A stretch of DNA of 64,000 bases from Tetrapyrgos nigripes (lineage: Eukaryota; Basidiomycota; Agaricomycetes; Agaricales; Campanellaceae): contig JAACJM010000264.1 in NCBI GenBank assembly GCA_013368315.1, positions 1 through 64,000 of the forward strand, written 5' to 3'. This document shows, piece by piece, positions 57,601-64,000 of this stretch. The notes beneath the pieces were generated by a model that did not search any database, was not told where the DNA came from, and saw only the letters and a list, made by a program, of their open reading frames with translations. Made by a program: the position numbers and the translations under genes. Position 1 is the stretch's first letter. Each line of letters starts with the position of its first letter.

Positions 57601-58743
57601 ACAATCGACCTATTGTTTGACAACACTTGGCGACGGTATGGCTTATGGGATAAGATGATATCTGACCGCGGACCTCAATTCGCAAGCCAGGTGATGAAGG
57701 GCATTTACGCTAAGTTAGGTATCACTTCGGCACTTAGTACCGCTTACCATCCGCAGACAGACGGGGAAACAGAAAGATTCAATCAAGAACTGGAACAATA
57801 CCTTCGAACCTTCTGTAACTATCGGCAAGACGATTGGGTCAAATACCTGCCGTACGCTGAATTCTGCCATAATACCCGGGTTCACTCAGCAACTGGGAAA
57901 TCACCGTTTGAATTACTCCATGGATTTTTGCCCCGACTATTCCCTTCCATCAACCCAACTTCACACGTACCGAAAGTCGAAGAACGCCTCCAGAACTTGG
58001 ATACAATTCGAGAAGAACTGAAAGCAAGTCTGGCGACGGCAGCTGAACTGATGAAAGAGCAAAACAAGGACTACCGGAACGAAGGGGTGAAGTTTAAGGT
58101 TGGGGATAAAGTGCTGCTGGATGGGAAGAATCTGAAAACGACGAGACCAAAAGCTAAGTTGGCAAATCGTCGTCACGGACCATTCGAAATCACTGACGTT
58201 ATCAGTGAAGTCAATTATCGACTCAAATTACCGAATGGCTGGCGCATTCACCCAGTGTTCCACGCCTCACTCCTATCGCCGTACAAAGAGACCGAAGCCC
58301 ACGGAGTGAACTACCCGGGAGAACCTGCTGAGCTACTACCCGAAGACAACGAATATGATGTGGAAGCGATTCTAGATTCAAAACCAACAAGAAATCGACG
58401 GGGAGTACAATACCTTGTCAAGTGGTTGGACTATGCTGACTCGGAAAATTCATGGGAACCAGCGTCAGGACTGACGAAGGTGAAGGAGATGATCGAGACC
58501 TTCCATCAACAACATCCAGATGCATATCGACCCAAAAACCTGATACGTCCGGGAACAACGGTGCGTTCACTAAGTGTCGCCATGGAAGACATATGGCGAA
58601 GTACCCGTGTGCTTCAAGCAAAAGCACAACTCCGAGGAGAAACACTGTTACGAACCGTGGGCATCCTATGCCCGCCTTCACACCCCACTCGGCAATCGAA
58701 CTCAGAATTCCGTCATCACTCATCAATCGCATTCCCTCGTTAA
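54625..58743 (+). CDS. pol: Chromovirus Pol polyprotein (PR-RT-RH-IN-chromodomain)
   Basis: An intact frame without stops. Counting residues from 54709: aspartic protease ALIDSGAEG with catalytic Asp near 50; reverse transcriptase with YMDD at 485-488; RNase H first Asp in VEVDASDYATGG near 634. Integrase has an HHCC zinc domain (HHDSLTAGHPG...CATCQ, from about 855) and a DDE triad at D926 (TTDFITDLP), D986 (SDRGPQF) and E1022, with the family D-x35-E spacing. A GPFEITDVI / PVFHASLLSPYK stretch precedes a chromodomain at about 1215-1270 (YLVKWLDYADSENSWEP), which in this family directs insertion to modified chromatin. Translated most likely by -1 frameshifting from gag. RT catalysis motifs are all present, so the enzyme part looks functional. 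Confidence 0.95.
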   Translation: MGFLKHSSATSSVGVKQYTGQLKNNRYSVLYPSCERTFPSEIRMSAITRNKQIPSITLKTELIGKITGRKIDANALIDSGAEGIIINSQFARRNQLTLLPVKNPFPVRNVDGSENTMGWVREYTIQNLRIYSRDSKAYHEEQAEFYVTDIGDHDIILGTDWLEEHNPDIDWSDSRVDMTRCPETCITAKPPVLHLKTKTLKPTVIDPRTHHKEYQVRWIEPVGRFKPIAQSKIAGRRRRIPIRSFHRNSEETAIFTEDDYGRDTIPERWEQDVMEELLGKEERFDEEASGEPDLNIRAGFTKAQELAEAAQHVQVDVPLKDKIPPQYHQFLRVFDKQTSERLPKRGEWDHTIELKPDFEPRPCKTYPLSPNEQKELDEFIKENLEKGYIRPSKSPMASPFFFVKKKDGKLRPVQDYRALNKGTVKNEYPLPLISELVDKLKGAQIFSKIDLRWGYNNVRIKKGDEWKAAFKTNRGLFEPTVMFFGLMNSPATFQAMMNTLFKDLIDSGKVVIYMDDILIFTESLEEHRHMVKQVLARLQDNDLYAKPEKCTFETDSVEFLGLIVSHNTLAMDPIKVEGVTKWPVPRNVKDVQSFLSFGNFYRRFIQDFSKIARPLFDLTKKEHPWEWSEEAQRAFQALKDTFTTSPVLLMPDHSKPYRVEVDASDYATGGILQQQGSDGKWHPVAYLSKALSETERNYDIHDKELLAIIRGLEAWRHYLEGGPHTIEILTDHDNLRYFTSAQKLSRRQARMALFLTRFDFTLTHKPGNLNRSDPLSRRSDHKEGVENDNKDRVLLDPKFFRIRATRPGTVTAIGDAELKRRIKECPDKDAEVVSALQTIVDNGPRALAKNLQEWNYEDGIILFRGKIYVPNDQQLRRDIVKMHHDSLTAGHPGRFKTYELVSREFWWPGMSVFVRNYVEGCATCQLTKANNHPAHVPLIPNEIPERPFGTITTDFITDLPECDGFNGIHVTVDRSTKTVVISPCRKDIDSNGTIDLLFDNTWRRYGLWDKMISDRGPQFASQVMKGIYAKLGITSALSTAYHPQTDGETERFNQELEQYLRTFCNYRQDDWVKYLPYAEFCHNTRVHSATGKSPFELLHGFLPRLFPSINPTSHVPKVEERLQNLDTIREELKASLATAAELMKEQNKDYRNEGVKFKVGDKVLLDGKNLKTTRPKAKLANRRHGPFEITDVISEVNYRLKLPNGWRIHPVFHASLLSPYKETEAHGVNYPGEPAELLPEDNEYDVEAILDSKPTRNRRGVQYLVKWLDYADSENSWEPASGLTKVKEMIETFHQQHPDAYRPKNLIRPGTTVRSLSVAMEDIWRSTRVLQAKAQLRGETLLRTVGILCPPSHPTRQSNSEFRHHSSIAFPR

Positions 58744-58818
58744 CGGCGTTTACTGTCAAAACCATCCTCAGGGTGACTTGACCGTCCATTCAGAACTTCC
58801 TCCATACAGACAAACAAG

Positions 58819-58826
58819 TATAAAAG
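58819..58826 (+). promoter_or_regulatory. Internal TATA box upstream of the 3' ORF
   Basis: TATAAAAG lies 76 nt after the pol stop and 96 nt before the ATG of the extra ORF. A start about 30 nt downstream would give a leader of about 65 nt. This suggests separate transcription. Confidence 0.5.
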
Positions 58827-58914
58827 ACCCCTCTCAACAACGAAGGAGGACAGAACTCAACCACATCCTACCAGTTTCACTTTACTCCTCTTATACTACA
58901 TCTTCAACATCGCC

Positions 58915-59430
58915 ATGTCTACCGCTTCTTCCACCAATACCAACGCGAACGACGCGATCCCATCCAACAGGGGGCGCTGCACCTATGGGTCCAGTTCAGG
59001 ACGACGGTGCCGAATGGCGAAACAACACGCGGGACCTCACAACGGGTGTCAACGCTGCACATGGGGAGGAGAGGACGGGCCAGGACGGTGCAGATTGGGC
59101 AGAGGACATAAGGCCCGATGTGTGGTACAATGGACGTCACTACGTGCGGAACATAGAGGGAATTTAGGATGGGGAGACGCGAGCATATGGGGGGCAAACA
59201 ACGTTGTACCATGGAGCATGGACGACAATGGAGGAGGATGGGGAACTGCAACCAACACAACGGAGTGGGGGAACTTAGACTGGAACGACCCTAGATGGGA
59301 GATTGGAAACCACACCATAGATTGGGACAAATATGCGCCGAGCCAAGGGGACGTAGACAGACGACTCCGCAAGCAGTGGGCGGAGCATTGGAAGACGGGA
59401 TTGACGAGCTCCGGTGAAAGCTCGTCCTAA
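58915..59430 (+). CDS. Extra ORF between pol and 3' LTR: Cys/His and Trp-rich protein
   Basis: A 171-codon frame with ATG in a good context (cgccATGt) ending 11 nt before the LTR. Residues 22-45 form C-x9-C-x5-H-x3-H-x2-C and 48-69 form C-x10-C-x5-H-x3-C, with similar flanking residues (RCTYG...RRCRM; RCTWG...GRCRL), so the module is duplicated and could bind zinc. Residues 80-140 are Asn/Gly/Trp-rich with several G-W or W-G pairs (GWGD, IWGAN, GGWGT, EWGN). It has no signal peptide or membrane helix, so it is not an envelope protein. I recognise no family. Position, TATA box and intact frame next to a broken gag argue that it is a real accessory gene. Confidence 0.65.
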   Translation: MSTASSTNTNANDAIPSNRGRCTYGSSSGRRCRMAKQHAGPHNGCQRCTWGGEDGPGRCRLGRGHKARCVVQWTSLRAEHRGNLGWGDASIWGANNVVPWSMDDNGGGWGTATNTTEWGNLDWNDPRWEIGNHTIDWDKYAPSQGDVDRRLRKQWAEHWKTGLTSSGESSS

Positions 59431-59441
59431 AGAGGGGGTAA
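59429..59441 (+). other. Polypurine tract
   Basis: aaagagggggtaa lies directly before the 3' LTR and would prime plus-strand synthesis. Confidence 0.75.
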
Positions 59442-59959
59442 TGTCATGAATCGTCTCCCGCCTATTCATTTTCCTTTCTATTCTTTTCCCTTTACTACCT
59501 ATTCCCCACTCTAAACCCATAAACATCAACCATTTCTCATCATCGTCTATAGTTACCATCTTTCTAGATCTATGACTCATATTCTTATCTCCTCCGATTC
59601 CTATCTCCATGGACATTCTCACTGTCAATCACTCCATGTGATCCAGTACCTTCATCTATCCATATTTGACTTATTATTCTCTCGCCCTTGACATTTCCAC
59701 ATGATACCGTTTACTATTACTTACTTTTTCCCATCTGTTCATATATTACTTATATACCTGTGATCTTTGTAAACTATTCCTTAGTTCGTTCACTTCGTCT
59801 CCGCTCCGTACTCTTATTACGCAGTGTAGAGCCTAGTCAGCCTACTTTCTCTTCATCTCTCTAACTCTCTACCTCTCTTGATCAATCTATTATCTTGCAA
59901 ACCGGCTTTCTCGTATTGTGTGACTTGGGTGGTTATCGAGTGTACCGACAACCTTGACA
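59442..59959 (+). repeat. 3' LTR of chromovirus
   Basis: 518 bp, about 97% identical by eye to the 5' LTR, with the same TGTCA/TGACA ends. The AGTTCGTTCA start site is at 59783-59792. Confidence 0.95.
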
Positions 59960-61090
59960 GGAACTCGTGTGACTCACCCCAGACCAATATATGTGTGCCC
60001 AACACTCTAAGCTCAACCTTCCATGCCTAAGACTCGTAAGTCTTGCAGTGAAGGAGAAAGCCGACGTGGGGTAGATAGATTGCCTGCGCTCCTTGTCGTG
60101 GACCGTGGTCAAGAATGGAATGACGCGTACTCCTCGCTTTCCGGCCCGAATCTACACCTGCGTCTACACAGCCACATAACAGCCTTCCAACAACTGGGGT
60201 AAAGAGCCACCTCCACCTTACTCGCAAGCTTCGCAAAATAAGTAATAGGCAAAACCAGGGGCAACTGTCCCGATCAAAACGTGAAGATTGTGAATGAGTG
60301 GTGTAGATACAAACATATGTAGTAGTAGTTTGAATGATGAAAGGGATGTGGGCCAATGCTGCGCGTGGCAAGCACGTGGCCGCCAGTTTCCTCTCACCTT
60401 GATTTGTATTCAGCTTGCTATTTCCATTCCTGTTTGTACATACAGAACCACCACAACTTTTTTATTTGCAAAGTATTCCAGGTCTCTGTTGTTACCTTGA
60501 AGTCCTGCAGATATTTTTGTTGGTACACCAGTACCAATGCCATCATATAACCACTCATGAGCACCTTCAAACATTCTTGTGATGAAGTGATCTCATTTAT
60601 GTGATACTGCTGAGATGCAGATCCTTGAGGCACATGAATCTTTGTATCACATTCATAAGGTAAGGACATTAATAGTAACTTTGGAAATCCTTGGAATGTG
60701 TACTTTCGGAACATGTCCACCCATCCCATCCCTATCTGACAGTATTACAATACATCTGTGCCCATTACAAACAAGACGAGCCCAAGGGGATAAAGAGCTG
60801 AAATAGCGAGGACAGGAAGACAGGAGAGGGTCGATGAGCAGCAACGTGTGAATTATGAATGAAGACAGCTATGTAGAACTGGGAGTGGAGGACGACGAGC
60901 AATGGGTACAGTGAGAACTTGAGGTTAGTGTTCCTGGAGCAACCATCAGATGAAGAACCAATGATGATGGGGTGAAGAAGATGCTGACCTACACTCTGAG
61001 AGCTCCTTTGGTGCTTCCAATGTCTTGTCTGATTGTAAACCTTCAAACACCCATTATCTCTTCCCTGAATACATGAAACACGATCACACT
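59960..61090. other. 3' remainder of the interrupted gene, then unassigned DNA
   Basis: Directly after the LTR the frame that leaves GFKHPYIAEL upstream can be followed as a TGA and then LTPDQYMCAQHSKLNLPCLR to a possible gtaagt donor at about 60047. Beyond that I see only short frames on both strands. Confidence 0.35.
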
Positions 61091-61094
61091 TCAT

Positions 61095-61590
61095 AGTAAA
61101 ACACCAGAGGCATGCTCCATAGCAAGCTCATCCCCAACAAACCCTTTGTCCATAGTTGAATGCATGAGCTTGAGAGCTTCGGTGCTGTGTAGCTCCATCT
61201 TCACAGAAGGGAAGTAAAACTCTTCATCACCTTGGGACCCTGTAATGGTTTAAACAAATAGTGGTAAAGGACTATGTTGGGGTTCCTTGAGAAGCCAATT
61301 GTAGAGCACAGTGTCGGCATATGTCAAGTCAGGGGAAGATGCAGTTCAGCACAAATTGGAGGAGAGGGACCATCAACAGAGCTTGATTGACAACAAGAAT
61401 AGGTAACTAGATAAAAGAAAGGAGACGTCAGTAAGAACTGTGAAGAAAAAAGAACAAAAAAGGTACACACACCTGCTGGATTTGCCAGCACCATATATGA
61501 GATATCTCCTTTTCTTCGTCTGTCAGATCTGACCTGCTTCCAAGCTATAAGGCCCATGAAGCCTCCATGACAAGCTCCCATTGCTCCCAT
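61095..61590 (-). pseudogene. Unknown minus-strand gene remnant
   Basis: Exon-like blocks: MGAMGACHGGFMGLIAWKQV from 61590 to a gtgtgt donor at about 61474; then DLTYADTVLYNWLLKEPQHS near 61320-61265; then after ttacag EEFYFPSVKMELHSTEALKL near 61215-61100. The blocks are in different frames with stops between. Not recognised. Confidence 0.35.
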
Positions 61591-61859
61591 TTATCAGGAG
61601 AACTAGTCAGCAGAGGTTGAGGAAGCATAAAACCTGTTCGGTTATCAAATTTTTGAGGCTTTGAGATACAGCATGAGAAAACAGACTATAGAAATGAGAG
61701 ACTTCATCAGCAATCATCTCAAAATGAAAATCCAGATGGAGGAACATGAAGAAAATGGAACAGAAAGGGAGTATATAAGAGGCCTTTAGGCTGAGTTAAT
61801 TTATGTCGTAGTGACCTCCCAGAGCTTTTCCACAGGTTCAAACTCCCACCCCTTTTTGC

Positions 61860-62430
61860 TGCCACTCAAATTAAGCCGGTCTCTACCTTCTCAACAACCG
61901 GAATGCCTAGACTCGGTCTGGACCAGGTTCTAAAACCCATTGACGACAACCATGACATCATGCCAGCCTGTCGCTACCACCATCTTTTCTCTCTCAACCA
62001 TCACCCCACACTGAAACCCCAACCAAGAGGTATCATATCCACATCCACTCTCATCAAACCCTTGACTAACCCTTTGTTTAGAAGAATATTTGTCTCAGCT
62101 TGTTGCATATCTCTACAAGCCGTCTCAGGTTTCTGTGATTGAGATGGTGTGTTTGCCAACCACTTTTTATCGGAGCTTACACAAATGTTTTCTACAGGGC
62201 AGCTCGGAAAACTTCAACAACTCACATTTCAAGCTCTCAAAGATCTAGTGTGTCTCTCGTCTGACAAACACATGTTTCTTTTTCCCGTCTCTCTAACTAG
62301 CCTGTCTGATTTGTCCTTCCACTACTCGTACCCAGCACCCTGAAGCCACCCTAGCAAAGTCCGAGCAACCATCAGCGAAACTATAGAATATATTTCAGAT
62401 CTTGTTGGGATTACAAACATAGAAAGTGTG
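61860..62430 (+). other. Possible exon remnants, unknown
   Basis: Short blocks with GT-AG borders, for example EEYLSQLVAYLYKPSQ (about 62081-62128), an intron gtttctgtg...ttctacag and GSSENFNNSHFKLSKI. They cannot be joined into a convincing protein. Low confidence. Confidence 0.25.
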
Positions 62431-64000
62431 AGTTTTCCTACTTAGTACTTGCCCTTCATTCCTTGGGTGTCTGCCATTTTAATTTTTACTTGAGGTGTTA
62501 TACTATGCTAAATATTTTCTTTACTTCTTCCTGGCCACATCCACATTGGTATTTCCGTCTCGCGTTATTCTCTGTATCCACCTCTACTTTTAGATGTCAA
62601 AACTATCAACCTGCCTCAATGAAGCTGTCGAAAGTATCCAACGAAAACAGTCACTTAAGAATTCTCCATTGCCATTGCCATATCTAAAATCTTGTTGAGG
62701 GCAGCTGATATAACACCCTCGCGTTTTATATTTTGGTGGTGTTTTACTTGACATAGTCATTCCCATTGTTTTTCGGTCATTGTTGTGGTTCTGGTATTCT
62801 CATCTCCACCTCGGTTTTGATCGTCTTTCTTTTTCCTTCTTTCCTTTTTGGGAGGATGATAAGAATGAGAAAGGACGCTGAGCTGAGCACTGTGCATGAC
62901 AGAGATAGATTTTGATGTTTACGGCTGAGGATGCCTGGACATTTCTTTGATGTACAATGTTACCTATGGATAGATTGGTTGGATGGATGTTTGGAAGGGT
63001 TGATTGGGAATGAGCTTGGAGTAGTGAGAGACTAGGATTGAGGCAGGAGGCACGATAGTCTGGCATTTGCATGGGACATTGGCCATCAGACGTTGATATC
63101 GGTGTTGGTTTTCTGTGCAGCGTGTGGTTGATTTTTGGATGTCAGTTACATTTTCCTCCTTTTCTTTCTGTTCTTTATGCAAATCTTTATTTCACTCATA
63201 CTACTTACTGGTTAGTACCTGCTGTGTAGTTAATAACTTAAGAATGAAACTTTGGTATTGATATGGGGAGGCCTCGTAACTTGCCATGTGAAGCAGTGGC
63301 CCCTTACCCCCTTCTCATCCAAATACTTGAAGAACCCATGTACTTTGACCTCCAAAAGTCCATGTAGAAATGTCAAAGTTAGAGCAGACTTTGTTGGTAG
63401 TGGGAAGATGTAAGCTTGACTCAGGAATGGCAAGAGGGAGATGGCACGGTTGGACGGAGAGACATAGAGGTGCTAAGTGAGGAAGAAACCTGGCAAAAAT
63501 GGCCTCATGGTCATAAATGCTGCGATTCGCAAATAAAAAGCGAGGGCAAAGCCTAAAATCAGAAAGCAAAGGGAAGAGACGTGGTTGTTTGCCTACAACC
63601 TTCAAACAAACAAATGACAAATGTATAAACAGGTATAATTGGAAGCAAAAACGGGAATAACTGGGGCACCAATTAGACATAGCCACACGCAGAAACCCAG
63701 TGTAAAGAACTCAGCCTCATTCTTCAGCCTCGTAATATTATATAGGGTGGGTTGGGTGGGCAGAAGAAAAGTGTGAGCAAAGTCCCAGACTCGGGAGGAA
63801 GTCAAACTGAGGAATCACGAACTAGACAAGGATATATAATCAATGGATCATACTGGTCTACAACGGACATCCGCTGCAGACCACAGCACCTGCTGCATCC
63901 AATCCTTGGAAAGGGGTTGAAACAAATAAATCCCAAACTCATAAGAAATAAATGAAATGATGTATGGATGTCAGAAAGGAGTATCGAATGAGGCTCCTTG
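62431..64000. other. No supported gene
   Basis: Only short, overlapping frames without protein-like continuity on either strand. I see no repeat or RNA gene here. Confidence 0.4.

Larger units (their letters stand above)
51901..59959 (+). mobile_element. Chromovirus (Ty3/gypsy LTR retrotransposon with chromodomain)
   Basis: Complete 8059 bp element. The LTRs at 51901-52419 and 59442-59959 start TGTCATGAATC and end CCTTGACA, and differ at about 14 positions by eye, many of them transitions. Inside are a self-complementary primer site, a cysteine-containing gag, an intact 1344-codon pol (PR-RT-RNaseH-IN-chromodomain) and an extra ORF after pol, then a purine tract. It inserted into an unknown gene. 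The flanking five bases are agagc and ggaac, which are not identical, so the target duplication is decayed or the ends recombined. Gag is frameshifted, so this copy would need gag from elsewhere. Confidence 0.95.

Noticed and set aside
58915..59430. Envelope gene in the chromovirus
   Set aside because: No signal peptide, transmembrane helix or glycoprotein features; the protein is small, Cys/His- and Trp-rich.
63315..63955. Genes at the right edge of the window
   Set aside because: Only short overlapping frames with no conserved motif, start context or splice pattern.

Overview
The window looks like nuclear DNA of a mushroom-forming basidiomycete (Agaricomycetes). The signs are dense 50-60 nt GT-AG introns, a TNP2-type CACTA transposase, a fragment of a STE3-type pheromone receptor, a fragment of a basidiomycete-like eIF3a, and Ty1/copia plus chromodomain Ty3/gypsy elements. 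Most of the window is transposon-rich accessory DNA. Few genes are intact, and most recognisable host genes are decayed copies.

Layout. 1-7.4 kb: a CACTA-like DNA transposon with a TNP2 transposase on the minus strand and a convergent unknown gene. It is flanked by inverted arms made of consecutive hairpins and, on the left, by an array of ~460 bp repeats. 7.5-12.4 kb: unknown multi-exon genes. 13.1-16.3 kb: two tandem paralogous genes for tail-anchored coiled-coil proteins. 16.5-19.9 kb: the same ~460 bp repeats arranged as a large imperfect palindrome. 20-31 kb: decayed genes (an eIF3a fragment, a Ser-rich protein, an unknown gene, a histidine acid phosphatase). 34.8-38.1 kb: a foldback element, ~452 bp tandem repeats and a palindromic minisatellite. 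38.4-44.5 kb: two dead Ty1/copia elements. 45-49.6 kb: an Hsp70 pseudogene, an unknown gene and a STE3-like fragment. 51.0-60 kb: an unknown gene interrupted by an 8.06 kb chromovirus. 60-64 kb: gene remnants.

The most informative unit is the chromovirus at 51901-59959. Its LTRs are about 97% identical by eye. A TATA box sits 30 nt upstream of a 10-nt sequence that is exactly complementary to the primer-binding site, which implies Tf1-like self-priming. The gag and pol frames overlap by only 13 nt, and that overlap contains a T5 run directly before the gag stop. The 1344-aa pol frame is intact and ends in a chromodomain. An extra ORF between pol and the 3' LTR has its own TATA box, a duplicated Cys/His module and a Trp-rich tail with several W-G pairs.

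Across the dead elements and genes the in-frame nonsense codons I identified with confidence are TGA, usually where Arg (CGA) is expected. The Hsp70 pseudogene shows Arg to Cys/His changes. Together these point to C-to-T decay at CpG.
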